Shown piece by piece: positions 11,815 to 21,847 of a stretch of 64,000 nucleotides of DNA. This stretch comes from Pleurodeles waltl (Eukaryota; Chordata; Amphibia; Caudata; Salamandridae). The translations under genes and the position numbers were made by a program. Under the pieces are notes generated by a model. That model ran no database searches and was not told the origin of the DNA. It was given only the letters and a program-made list of their open reading frames with translations. Each line of letters opens with the position of its first letter. Positions within the stretch are counted from its first letter, which is position 1. Location of the stretch: the NCBI RefSeq assembly GCF_031143425.1, contig NC_090441.1, positions 219,910,928 through 219,974,927 on the forward strand. Reading direction: 5' to 3'.

Positions 11815-12697
11815 GCTTCGGTATGTGTGCGGGTCTGTGAGTGGGTGCCTCAGGGTGTGAGTGGGTGCATAACTGTCTGAGTGGGACCATGAGGGTCTGC
11901 CGGGGCTGTGAGTGAGTGCATGAGGGTCTGAGTGGGTCTGTGAGTGGCTACGTGAGTGTCTGAGTGGGTCTGGGTGGGTGTGTGAGTGTCTGAGTGGGTC
12001 TGTGAGTGGGTATGTGAGTGTCTGAGTGGGACTGTGAGTGGGTGTGTGAGTGTCTGAGTGGGTCTGAGTGGGTGTGTAAGTGTCTGAGTGGGTCTGTGAG
12101 TGGCTATGTGAGTGTCTGAGTGGGTGTGTAAGTGTCTGAGTGGGTCTGTGAGTGTCTGAGTGGGTGTGTAAGTGTCTGAATGGGTCTGTGAGTGGCTACG
12201 TGAGTGTCTGAGTGGGTGTGTAAGTGTCTGAGTGGGTCTGTGAGTGGCTACGTGAGTGTCTGAGTGGGTGTGTACGTGTCTGAGTGGGTCTGTGAGTGGA
12301 TATGTGAGTGTCTTAGTTGGTGTGTAAGTGTCTGTGTGGGTCTGTGAGTGGCTACTTGAGTGTCTGAGTGGGTGTGTAAGTGTCTGTGTGGGTCTGTGAG
12401 TGGCTACATGAGTGTCTGAGTGGGTGTGTAAGTGTCTGAGTGGGTCTGTGAGTGGCTAGGTGAGTGCCTGAGTGGGTCTGTGAGCGGCTACATGAGTGTC
12501 TGAGTGGGTGTGTAAGTGTCTGAGTGGGCCTGTGAGTAGCTACGTGAGTGTCTGAGTGGGTGTGTAAGTGTCTGAGTGGGTCTGTGAGTGGCTATGTGAG
12601 TGTCTGAGTGGGTGTGTAAGTGTCTGAGTGGGTCTGTGAGTGGCTGCATGAGTGTGTGAGTGGGTGTGTAAGTGTCTGAGTGGGTCTGTGAGTGGGA
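11815..12697. repeat. 52-bp minisatellite (gtgagtgtctgagtgggt words)
   Basis: The unit is agtggctacgtgagtgtctg then agtgggtgtgtaagtgtctg then agtgggtctgtg. Regular spacing is 52 bp (for example agtggcta at 12191 and 12243), and the unit is itself made of degenerate ~10-bp words. The left edge is less regular. No coding meaning is apparent. Confidence 0.9.
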
Positions 12698-13215
12698 GAA
12701 TTGATTGAAAGAAAGTGAGAGGGAGAGAGATAGAACTTTTAAGGCTTTGATGTCTGGTATGCTTAGAATGAAGTATTTGTCTCCAATTTAAAAGAGAAAA
12801 TGTTTGTTTTTATTTTTAAATATAATTATTTTTTTTATTAAAAAAAAAAATCGAAAGGAGTCCAGCTGGACTCGAACCCCATAGCTGAGTGTGAAGTTCT
12901 TTGACCTTCACACTGAGTTTTGGGGGTTTCTTTTTTTTTTTCTAGCCCTTTATGGGCTTTCATATTATTTATTTAGAATAAAAAAATAATATTCAAAAGC
13001 CCTTTACGGGCTATCTGGAACTGTGGGGCCCCCGGAGGTCTGTATATATATTTTTAATTAAATAATTTTTTCAAACAATTAAAAAAATAAAAATAGCATT
13101 CCCTTCACGGGTTACCTGGCAGTACGGGGGAGCCTTAAGGCTTACCTCGCAGCAGCAATGCTTTATCAAGCAGGGAGCAGCTTTGACAGCAGCTCCGTAC
13201 TTGCTGAAGCATTTA
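12698..13215. other. AT-rich DNA with palindromes
   Basis: Contains a perfect 16-bp palindrome (gagtccagctggactc) near 12859-12874 and an inverted pair gtgtgaag/cttcacac near 12890-12912. Three imperfect copies of a 'cccttTAcGGG' word follow (about 12943, 13000, 13105). No gene is seen. A B-box-like word on the minus strand was considered and not accepted as a tRNA. Confidence 0.5.
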
Positions 13216-13722
13216 TTTTTGATTTTTTTATTTAGAAAGTTTTCTATAGCGCTGGCAAGACCCCGAGGGTATCAGAGCGCTTTACAAAAGTATAGATAAT
13301 AAACACATGAAAAACACATGAAAAACTTAAGGATCCCATTGCAGACCGGTTATACATGGGGGTCTCAAGGACAAGAAGAGAGCGATCCAGCAATGGTGGG
13401 GGGTGAGAGATTCTTTTTGACGTGGCAGTTGGTTGAGGAGGTATTCTTTAAGTAGCTTCTTGAAGATCTGATGGGAAGGGTTAGATGTGATGTGAATAGG
13501 TATGGAGTTCCAGATTCGTGGCGCGTTGTTTGAGAAGGAGCATGTCCGAGCTTTTTGCTTCCTGGGTTTTTGCAGGAGGAGGAGGAAGGTGTTTGCGCTT
13601 CTTAGGGTTCTTGTTTGACCTGCTTTCAAGAGTTTTTTGCAGAGGTATTCTGGTTTCCCAGGGTGGAGGGCTTTGTGTGTCAGGTAGGCAGTGTCGAACG
13701 AGTAACGGACCTCAATTGGGAG

Positions 13723-14307
13723 CTATTTAAGACTCTTCAGCGCTGGGGAGAGGTGCTCATATTTTTTGATTGCCGTCACCAGTCTGGCAGCTGCGTGAAG
13801 AGTGGACCTCATGGGGGCAAGTTGGGATTTGGACGTGCCGGTAAGGATGGAGATCCCATAGTCTAGTCTTGAGAGTACCAGTGCTTGAGTGGCCTGTTTG
13901 AGGTCATCCTGGGGAATGAAGGATTTGATTTTGTTCAGAAATTTAAGGCTGTGGAAAGCGTTGTTAGCGTTCTTTTTGATGTGGTCCTGCATAGTCAGGT
14001 TGGAGTCCAGAGTGATTCCCAGAGACTTGACCGTTCTCGAAGGGGTGAGAATACATTTGAGAGCGTCGATGGACTTTAGCCATTCTTGTAACTGAGGGAG
14101 CTGGTTCGAAACCGAAAGGAGTATTTCTGTCTTATCATGGTTTAGTTTGAGATGGTTATGTGATAGCCAACAGTGGACTTCTTTGAGAGTGTTGTTCAGG
14201 TGGTGGATATCTTCCAAAGAGGATAATTCAATATAAAGTTGTGTGTCATCAGCATAGAGATGGAAGGGGATATTGGCTCGAGCGAGAATGGTAGTAAGAG
14301 GGTCCAT
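13723..14307 (-). pseudogene. LINE reverse transcriptase, motif C and thumb
   Basis: 194 codons continuing the same RT. YADDTQLY (residues about 18-25) is the catalytic motif C and is intact. It is followed by LSRLDYG, conserved in the C-terminal part of CR1/L2 proteins. The rest of the C-terminus runs on in another frame through 13629-13327, with the APRIWNSIP motif seen near the end of such proteins. Confidence 0.8.
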
Positions 14308-14418
14308 GTAGATGTTAAAGAGTGTGGGAGAGAGGACAGGTCCTTGGGGGACTCCTCTGGTAATTAATGAGGTGGGCGAGGTCGAGTTGAGTATTTTTAC
14401 TTGTTGCGTTCTGTTTTG

Positions 14419-14943
14419 TCAGAAGGAGGAAAACCAGCGGAGGACTGTACCTTCAATGCCGAGTCTCTTCTGGAGAGAGTCCAGAAGGAGCTTGTGGTCG
14501 ACAGTGTCAAAGGCCGCTGTTAGTTCTAGGAGGATCAGAAGGCAGCATCGGTCGGAGTCAAGGGAGTTGCGGATGTCATCTACTATGTTGAGGATGGATG
14601 AATCTGTGCTACAACCTTTTCGGAAACCTGATTGTAGAGGGTTGAGGAGGTTGTTGTTATCAATGTGATGGGTTAGTATTTGGAGAACACATTTCTCTAG
14701 AGTTTTGGCAAGGAAGGGAAGGTTGGAGACTGGTCTGTAGTTATGGAGGATGTTAGGGTCAGCTCCTGGTTTCTTTAGAATCGGTGTGATTTGGCCTAGT
14801 TTGAGGCAGTCAGGAATCACGGCGGTATGAAGGGAGCTATTGATGAACTTAGTCCATGTTGGGGAGAGGGACTGGTGGATTTTTTTTGCCAGGGAGGAAG
14901 GGAGAGGGTCGGCTAGGTGGGAGGATGTTTTGGAGGTGGACAT
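14419..14943 (-). pseudogene. LINE reverse transcriptase, fingers and palm motif A
   Basis: Open frame of 174 codons covering the RT finger region (NYRPVSNLPFL) to motif A. In LINE RTs motif A usually reads DLxxAFD, with the first Asp binding metal. Here it reads ELTAAFD, so that Asp appears to be Glu, which would be expected to harm catalysis. The frame ends shortly after, and motif B lies in a different frame. This is a piece of the 13216-15286 LINE. Confidence 0.8.
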
Positions 14944-15286
14944 TAGTTTGGAGATGTCTGATGCCAGGAGGGGGTGGAAGGATATGCAGCTGGTGGGGGT
15001 CGACAGCTGAATCTGGTTGGGGAGATAGAGTTCAGTTTTGAGGGGTAGGTTATCAGAGAGGGATGGGACAGGGATAAAATTGTTAGTGGAGGGCAGGGGG
15101 GGTCTGTGATAGGAGGGGTATCCAGTACTAGGGAAAGCTCGATCTCGGTGATTTTATCGTTGAAGAAATTAGCGAAATTGACACAGGTGTCTATGGTTGC
15201 AGGTAGGGGGTTGAGGGGAGATTTAGTAGTTTGTTGTTTGATAATTTTGAAGAGCTCCTTAGGGCAGTTTTTGGCTCTGTCTAGAG

Positions 15287-15690
15287 CATGGGTACTCACA
15301 AACATTTCCTCAGGGGCCACAAAGAACTCTCTGTGGCTTGCCCGAGGGACGCACCTAAACTAGCAGGGAAGGGTTCGGGTGATGAAAGGTGGGAGTAGGG
15401 GGATGCGAAGCAGATGCGGACAACAAACCAAGCTTTTGCGTGACTTCTATCTGCCACAAATGCTCTATTCTCATGCACCAATAATTAAAGTTAAAGCATA
15501 AACTTCTCATGTGAAACACAAGAGGAAAAGAGAGACTCATCTGATGGCTGAATTGCAAAACGTGAAACCAGAAAACCTGGTATCTGTCCTGGCTTCCCAC
15601 TTGACCAAAATGTGTGATCCTAGGCAATTGATTAATTTCACGTTGCCTCATTTTTCTTCATTATCACATGAGAGTCCTTGAAATACACGA
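15287..15690. mobile_element. Probable hAT-type relic, left part
   Basis: Begins catgggtactcacaaac and continues with the 'ggggccacaaagaac' style of sequence that follows hAT termini. The reverse complement of 23310-23326 (ccagggatactcaaag) resembles it, so the two could be the terminal inverted repeats of one element now split by the LTR retrotransposon. No 8-bp target duplication could be confirmed, and no transposase is seen. Confidence 0.4.
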
Positions 15691-15695
15691 GTTTC
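15691..15695. repeat. Left target-site duplication GTTTC
   Basis: GTTTC precedes the first LTR and the same five bases follow the second LTR at 21843-21847. This proves that both ends belong to one insertion. Confidence 0.95.
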
Positions 15696-16491
15696 TGTCG
15701 CGCCGCACCGCGCGGCGCGAGCCGAGCGTTTGGCACAAGCCGCGCGTTCAGCTCGGGCCGCGCTTCGCGTCCTTAAGACGCGGCGCGCCCCGAGCCTTTC
15801 CTGCAACCTACGAGGCCCCAGAGCTTACTTGGGGCCTCGCTCTGTTCTCTCCCTCCGTTTCTGTTAGGGTCTCCTGACCCCTCTTACCTGTTGTGGCTTC
15901 TTTCTTCTTTCTTCTGTCTTCTTTCTTTTTGGGTCTGTTTTTTGCACTTTCCTTTATGTCTTTTCCCCTTCCCAGGTTACCCTTGTCTTCCCAGCATTCC
16001 TCCTTCCCTATTCTCTATGGTTTCTATTCTATTCTATTCTATCTACTTTTCCCTATCCAAGATGGTGTCCTTTTTCTTCCTGTGGGTCACTTCCTGTTTT
16101 GTGGTATTTAAGGGTGGTTTTTTCTTCTCTTCATTGCGCTGCAACACTCTCTGTTCAGATGGTGTCCTCGCTCCTGATTTCCTAGCCTTTGGTTCTGGAA
16201 TTCGCCATTTCTGTGTTATTTACGTCAGTTCTTTTTGATTCCTGTTCCTCTGTTCTTGTTTTCAGGAATCCTCTGTGAATCTTCTCTTGGAGGTTTTTTC
16301 CCCTTCTTCTGAAGGGGTTTTTTCCCTCTGGCGCTACTTTCTTTAGGTCACGGTCTGTTCTTGGCGTTCCATTGCCTACAGCACCGTGGCTACCAGAAAG
16401 AGTCGCCCCTTTTTGGGCCAAAGCCGAACCCTCAAGATCCACGCCTCAAGATCTGCAAACTCCAGGCGCAAGCAGCACGTGAGTCGTGACA
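15696..16491 (+). repeat. 5' LTR of the chromodomain element
   Basis: Starts TGTCGCGCCGCACC and ends GTGAGTCGTGACA, so it has TG..CA ends. The first ~100 bp are very GC- and CpG-rich and palindromic; the middle is pyrimidine-rich. A tatttaa word at 16105-16111 could be the TATA box, but this is inference. Confidence 0.95.
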
Positions 16492-16529
16492 GATTGCAGC
16501 GCCCAACCATTCCGACGTCTTCTAACACC

Positions 16530-17447
16530 ATGGAAGACACTGTGGTAGCAGCTGCAGATCCGGATCAATCTCTCCTGACGACAATTCAACAACAAGCTCA
16601 AGAATTACAACAACTACGTAGTGAGAATGCTGCATTGCGACAGGCTTTGGCTTTCCGTAGTGGTGATGTTCCGACGCTCTCCGCCTCTACCCATCGTTTT
16701 TCTGGGGAGCCAACCCAACTGCGTGAGTTCCTTGATTCCTTAACAGTTTACTTCGCCTTCCGACCCACCCAGTTCTCCCAAGACAGAACAAAAGTGGGTT
16801 ATCTCATCAGTGCCTTATCCGGTCCTGCCTTGGCCTGGGCAACCCCGATGGTATCATCTAACGATCCGGTATTGTCGGACTATTCGGCCTTCGTGAATCG
16901 CTTCAAGCAGATGTTTAGTCGTCCAGGATTGGAGGCTTCAGCGGAAGAAGCCTTATGCGATATTCATCAAGGCTCACAAGATGTCCTTCAATACATAACA
17001 CGCTTTCGTCAGCTAGAGGCAGAGACCACCTGGGTGGAACGTACTTTGGTGACTTTGTTTCGTAGAGGACTCAAAGAAGAAATAAAGGATGAACTAGTAC
17101 ATTCCACCAGAGTGGAAGATCTTCGTGGCCTGATGGATCAAGCCCTTTCCATCGAGTATCGCCTTCAGGAACGGAGAGCAGAGAAGAGAAAGAGTAGAGG
17201 GTCTTTCCAACCAAGCACTTCACGAGTTTTTCCGCATCGTTCTGAGGAACCTCGCCCTCCTGTCAGAGACATCGAAGGAGAACCCATGCAGGTGGATACA
17301 ACTCGAGGCCCTCTCTCCGCTAGCGAACGAGAAGATAGACGAAAGAAGGGGTTGTGTTTGTACTGCGGTTCTGCCGGCCACATGCTTCGTACCTGTCCAG
17401 TACGTCCTTCAAGGCCATCGGGAAACGCCACTTCCCGTCCTCTGTAA
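16530..17447 (+). CDS. gag: Gag of the chromodomain LTR element
   Basis: 305 codons from the ATG at 16530, the first after the LTR in this frame (the frame is open upstream into the LTR). Residues about 15-45 form a short helical, Gln-rich stretch. The middle is a Ty3-type capsid domain (motifs such as REFLDSLTVYF and FVNRFKQMF). Near the C-terminus is one CCHC zinc knuckle, C-X2-C-X4-H-X4-C (CLYCGSAGHMLRTC), for nucleic-acid binding. The frame is intact. Its last ~94 bases overlap pol, which lies in the -1 frame, with a slippery heptamer seven codons before the stop. Confidence 0.9.
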   Translation: MEDTVVAAADPDQSLLTTIQQQAQELQQLRSENAALRQALAFRSGDVPTLSASTHRFSGEPTQLREFLDSLTVYFAFRPTQFSQDRTKVGYLISALSGPALAWATPMVSSNDPVLSDYSAFVNRFKQMFSRPGLEASAEEALCDIHQGSQDVLQYITRFRQLEAETTWVERTLVTLFRRGLKEEIKDELVHSTRVEDLRGLMDQALSIEYRLQERRAEKRKSRGSFQPSTSRVFPHRSEEPRPPVRDIEGEPMQVDTTRGPLSASEREDRRKKGLCLYCGSAGHMLRTCPVRPSRPSGNATSRPL

Positions 17448-20030
17448 GAAGGGAGGGGACGGGATTAGCAGCTATACCTTCCATCAGTTCCTTTAATGAC
17501 AATACTACATCCTTGTTCATTGTACCAGTCATGTTACAATTACCTGATGGCCGTCAAGAGAAAACTATGGCACTACTAGATTGTGGAGCTAGTGGAATTT
17601 ATATGGATAAGAAGTGGGCCACTACTCAACAAATTCCTATACAACCTAAGGAGATTCCCGAACAAGTACACACGGTGGACGGATCCTTGATATCATCGGG
17701 TCCAGTTGATACTACTACCCTGATGCTGAGTTTACAGATCGGTAACCATCAGGAACACATCTCCTTTGACCTTATAACTTCCCCCAATCATACCATCATT
17801 CTTGGAATCCCGTGGTTCATCAGACATAATCCATATGTGAACTGGGCTACCCGGACGGTTTCCTTGTCCTCACAGTTCTGTCACGAGCACTGTTTTGCTT
17901 CTGACAAGTATTGGTCACCCAAGAGATCAATAATCACGGAAGGTACTACCGGTTCGACCATTAATACAGTCCAAGGAGTTCCTGAACACTATTTGGAGTT
18001 TCAAGACGTATTCCAAAAACCCTCCAGACTAGTGTTACCTCCACATCGAGATTATGATTGTGCTATTCCCTTGGAACCTGGCACTATCGTTCCTTTTGGA
18101 AGGATGTATTCCCTCACGGAAACTGAAAAGGAAGTACTAAAGGAGTACTTGGAAGAACATATTCAAAGTGGTCTTATTGTTCCATCGTCTTCTCCGGCCG
18201 GGGCTCCTCTCTTTTTCGTACCCAAGAAGACAAAGGATCTTCGCCCTTGCCTGGATTTTAGAGGCCTGAATAAGATAACTATTAAGGATTGATATCCTTT
18301 GCCTCTCATTAGGGACATTTTAGAGGCAGTCAGAGGGGCCCAACGGTTTACCAAACTAGATCTACGGGGAGCCTACCACCTTTTACGCATTAAAGAAGGA
18401 GATGAGTGGAAAACGGCCTTTAGGACTCCATTTGGTCACTTTGAATACAGAGTAATGCCCTTTGGTCTTACTAATGCCCCCGCAATCTTTCAGAGATTTA
18501 TGGACTCAGTGTTTTCTGATCTCCTGAATCAGACAGTTGTCATCTACCTAGATAATATTCTTATTTATTCTAGAAATCCCGAACTCCATTCTTTCCATGT
18601 GAAACAAGTCCTTCAACGACTCCGGGCACATCAACTATTTTGCAAACCCGAGAAGTGTGAGTTTGACAAGACGGAAGTCAAATATCTGGGTTATCATTTA
18701 AGTCCCACAGGTGTAGCTATGGATCAAGAAAAAGTACAAGCTATTCTAGATTGGCCTTCTCCATCTTCTATTAAAGAAACACAATGTTTTCTAGGATTAG
18801 CGAATTTCTATCGGCAATTCATCGCAGACTTTGCAAAACAAACTAGCCATATAACTCACACTTTAAAGAAGGAAAGTCTAACTAAAGGGTTTGTCTGGAC
18901 TAAAGCTGCCGAAACAGCCTTTCAGGATTTAAAGAAAGCATTCACGCAAGCTCCCATTTTAAGACATCCAGATACCAACAAACAATTTATTGTCGTCACC
19001 GATGCTTCTGAAAAGGCCATTGGAGCCGTCCTACTCCAACAACAGGAGGATGATGGTCTTGAACATCCTGTTTTCTATCTGTCTCATATACTCTCTAATT
19101 CAGAACAACATTACTCAGTACTAGAAAGAGAATTGTTGGCTCTGAAAACAGCTTGTATAGAATGGAGACAATTTCTGATGGGTTCCAAGGAGCCCTTTGA
19201 AGTGAGAACAGACCATCGAAACTTACAATGCTTACGAAATTTCGTATGCCAAAATAGTCGTCAAGCTCGTTGGGCCTTCTTCTTCAGCCAGTATGGTTTC
19301 TACATTACACATATTCCTGGCTCCCAAAACATTCTGGCTGATGCTCTGTCGCGTCGTTATCCAGATTGTACTCCTGCCCCAGCTCAACATATACTGGAAC
19401 CTAATAAAATCATTGGGGTAGCTCAGTCTTTTCTGGAGGAGGTACAACTAGAATACTCCAATCTATCTGATGACGAAGTAGAGAACTTAAGGCCTCTATT
19501 ACATAAGAGACAAGGATACTATTATTATCAAGATCTGTTATTCATCCCTACTAACAGAGTTAGAGAAAAAGCATTACAAATGTGTCATGATTCACCGGTT
19601 GCTGGTCATAGAGGCATCAAGACCACACAAGAACTGCTATCACGATTTTTCTGGTGGCCTGCTTGGAAACTGGATATTGAAACATACGTTCAGGCGTGTC
19701 CCACATGCGCTCAAGTCAAGATTCCCCGAACCAGACCTGCAGGATTACTCCAGCCCTTGCCGGTTCCGCCAACTCCATGGCACACCATCTCTACTGATTT
19801 TATGTGTTCGTTACCACCTTCAGCAGGAAACCGGGTAATCATGGTCACTGTGGACTCTTTTACTAAGATGGCTCATTTCACTGCTCTGAAAAAGCTTCCC
19901 ACATCCCAAGAACTAAGCCAGATATTCATCGACCACATCTTCGGTCTTCATGGACTTCCTCATACCATTATATCTGATAGAGGACCTCAGTACATTTCCC
20001 GGTTTTGGAGGTATTTTTGTAAGACACTGA
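17354..20030 (+). pseudogene. pol: Pol of the chromodomain element: protease, RT, RNase H, start of integrase
   Basis: Read in the -1 frame relative to gag. The protease has ALLDCGASG, a DSGA-type active site with Cys after the catalytic Asp, and ILGIPW. RT motifs follow from FQDVF through DLRPCLDFRGLNKITIKD, where TGA at 18290-18292 replaces an expected Arg codon (CGA to TGA), then TKLDLRGAYHLLRI, FRTPFGHFEYRVMPFGLTNAP and the active site IYLDN, which should be YLDD. RNase H has VTDASEKAIGAVL and RTDHRNL. Integrase has the zinc-binding H/H/C/C set and the first two catalytic Asps (STDFM, SDRGPQY), then is cut by the MITE. Confidence 0.92.
17420..17464 (+). promoter_or_regulatory. Candidate -1 ribosomal frameshift signal (gag-pol)
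   Basis: The heptamer GGGAAAC at 17420-17426 is phased correctly in the gag frame (tcG GGA AAC). After a 6-nt spacer, tcccgtc (17433-17439) pairs with gacggga (17458-17464) and ctc (17440-17442) with gag (17453-17455) across a 2-nt bulge. The gag stop codon at 17445-17447 sits in the loop. Slipping -1 enters the pol frame, which is open from 17354. Confidence 0.7.
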
Positions 20031-20220
20031 GGGGGTTATTCTAACTTTGGAGGAGGTGTTAATCCGTCCCAAAAGTGACGGAAAAGTGACGGATTTACCA
20101 CCAGCCGTATTACGATTCCATTATATCCTATGGAACTCGTAATACGGCTGGTGGTATATCCGTCACTTTACCGTCACTTTTGGGACGGATTAACACTCCT
20201 CCAAAGTTAGAATAACCCCC
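20031..20220. mobile_element. 190-bp fully palindromic MITE in integrase
   Basis: The element begins gggggttattctaac and ends gttagaataaccccc. The arms are inverted copies over nearly the whole element, about 88 bp each, around a short centre near 20120-20140. TGA flanks it on both sides (20028-20030 and 20221-20223). Removing the element and one TGA restores alignment with the expected integrase reading frame, so the insertion is precise. Superfamily not assigned; a 3-bp duplication occurs in several. Confidence 0.9.
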
Positions 20221-21218
20221 TGAATATCAATAGAGCTCTGTCATCGGGCTTCCATCCTCAGACCAATGGACAGACAGAGCGTCTGAATCAAGGCCTTGAA
20301 CAATACCTTCGTTGTTTTTGCAACTCTACTCAAAGCAACTGGAACACTTATCTTCCTATTGCTGAATTCTCTTACAATAATTCAGTCCATAGTGCCTCCA
20401 AGACCACTCCTTTTTTCTGTTCTTATGGTTTTCATCCTACCTCTTTTCCTACTTTTTCTCGGTCTCCCACTCCCTTGCCCGCTATTACTTATTTTTCCAA
20501 ACGCCTTCTACAAATCCATAGACTGATTCGATCCAATCTTTTACACACCAAACGATATATGAAGAAAGTAGCAGACAAGAAACGTAGGACCACTCCGGAC
20601 TACCATCCACAAGATAAAGTTTGGCTTTCTTCTAAATTCTTACCCTCACGTCTCTCTCAGAACAAGTTCACACCTCGCTACTACGGCCCTTTCCGTATTC
20701 TCCAGTTGCTTAATCCTGTCACTGTCCGTCTTCACTTGCCTCACACGTGGAAGATTAATCCAGTCTTCCATGTCTCCCAACTCAAACCTTATGTGCCTGA
20801 TCCTTATTCTCGTCAGTTTTCCTGTCCTCCTCCTGTCTTAGTGGATGATGTTCCTGAATATGAGGTTCAGGAAATTTGTGACTCCCGACTTTTTCACAAA
20901 CGTCTGCAGTATCTGATTCATTGGAAGGGTTATCCTCTCAGTGAATGTTCTTGGGAAGATGCATGTTCTGTTCATGCTCCTCTTCTGATTCAGCGCTTTC
21001 ACCGTTTATTTCCTTTCAAACCAGGGCCTTTGGGAGGGGGGTCTACTGTCGCGCCGCACCGCGCGGCGCGAGCCGAGCGTTCGGCACAAGCCGCGCGTTC
21101 AGCTCGGGCCGCGCTTCGCGTCCTTAAGACGCTTCGCGCCCCGAGCCTTTCCTGCACCCTACGAGGCCCCAGAGCTTACTTGGGGCCTCGCTCTGTTCTC
21201 TCCCTCCGTTTCTGTTAG
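20221..21218 (+). pseudogene. pol: Integrase C-terminal part and chromodomain
   Basis: Continues pol in another frame because the inserted 193 bp is not a multiple of 3. Visible in order: GFHPQTDGQTE, whose Glu is the third catalytic residue of the integrase, a GPF/Y module (YYGPFRI), HVSQLKPY, and a chromodomain with YEVQEI and LIHWKGYP followed by a CSWE motif. Chromodomains guide integration toward particular chromatin in this group. The frame has no stop until it is inside the 3' LTR, so the exact protein end is uncertain. Confidence 0.88.
21028..21046 (+). other. Polypurine tract before the 3' LTR
   Basis: The purine-rich tttgggaggggggtc run lies directly before the 3' LTR and matches the position of a plus-strand primer site. 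Confidence 0.75.
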
Positions 21219-21842
21219 TGTCTCCTGACCCCTCTTACCTGTTGTGGCTTCTTTCTTCTTTCTTCTGTCTTCTTTCTTTTTGGGTCTGTTTTTTGCACTT
21301 TCCTTTATGTCTTTTCCCCTTCCCAGGTTACCCTTGTCTTCCCAGCATTCCTCCTTCCCTATTCTCTATGGTTTCTATTCTATTCTATTCTATCTACTTT
21401 TCCCTATCCAAGATGGTGTCCTTTTTCTTCCTGTGGGTCACTTCCTGTTTTGTGGTATTTAAGGGTGGTTTTTTCTTCTCTTCATTGCGCTGCAACACTC
21501 TCTATTCAGATGGTGTCCTCGCTCCTGATTTCCTAGCCTTTGGTTCTGAAATTCGCCATTTCTGTGTTATTTACGTCAGTTCTTTTTGATTCCTGTTCCT
21601 CTGTTCTTGTTTTCAGGAATCCTCTGTGAATCTTCTCTTGGAGGTTTTTTCCCCTTCTTCTGAAGGTTTTTTTTCCCTCTGGCGCTACTTTCTTTAGGTC
21701 ACGGTCTGTTCTTGGCGTTCCATTGCCTACAGCACCGTGGCTACCAGAAAGAGTCGCCCCTTTTTGGGCCAAAGCCGAACCCTCAAGATCCACGCCTCAA
21801 GATCTGCAAACTCCAGGCGCAAGCAGCACGTGAGTCGTGACA
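21047..21842 (+). repeat. 3' LTR of the chromodomain element
   Basis: 796 bp, same length as the 5' LTR, with about nine differences found by reading the two side by side (for example acgcgg versus acgctt, and a tttt run near 21668). Followed by the GTTTC duplication. Confidence 0.95.
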
Positions 21843-21847
21843 GTTTC

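Larger units (their letters stand above)
13216..15286 (-). mobile_element. 5'-truncated L2/CR1-clade LINE (RT fragment)
   Basis: Minus-strand non-LTR retrotransposon. The order of motifs along the minus strand is: a linker with FANFFNDKI (about 15170), RT finger motif NYRPVSNLPFLAKTLEK, QSGFRKGCSTDS, motif A TAAFDTVDH, motif B GVPQGPVLSP (about 14340), motif C YADDTQLY (about 14245), LVLSRLDYG, then a 3' tail with the agcgct words typical of L2-like 3' ends. The frame is broken between 14307 and 14419 and again before 13629. The endonuclease domain is absent, so the copy is truncated at its 5' side, where hAT-like sequence begins. The clade is inferred from motif style. Confidence 0.85.
15696..21842 (+). 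mobile_element. Complete Ty3/gypsy chromodomain LTR retrotransposon
   Basis: A 6147-bp element with 796-bp LTRs, gag, and pol in the order protease-RT-RNase H-integrase-chromodomain, and no envelope gene. This order and the chromodomain place it among chromodomain-bearing Ty3/gypsy elements. The two LTRs differ at about nine positions by eye (~1%), so the insertion is fairly recent. It is inactive: an in-frame stop at 18290-18292, an Asp-to-Asn change in the RT active site and a MITE insertion in integrase at 20031-20220. I could not assign a primer-binding site just after the 5' LTR. Confidence 0.95.

Noticed and set aside
11815..12697. CRISPR-like array
   Set aside because: Units are contiguous degenerate tandem repeats without unique spacers, and the context is eukaryotic.
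12850..12930. Minus-strand ggttcgagtcc, a pol III B-box, with an anticodon-like hairpin
   Set aside because: The T-stem does not pair beyond two base pairs, there is no acceptor stem, and the bases belong to a perfect palindrome. Not a tRNA gene.
21047..21793. Frames within the chromodomain-element LTRs (for example 21218-21589)
   Set aside because: They lie wholly in LTR sequence and show no domain. Pyrimidine-rich composition explains the hydrophobic translation.
15696..21842. Envelope gene in the chromodomain element
   Set aside because: The integrase/chromodomain frame runs into the 3' LTR, leaving no room for one, so it is a retrotransposon and not an endogenous retrovirus.
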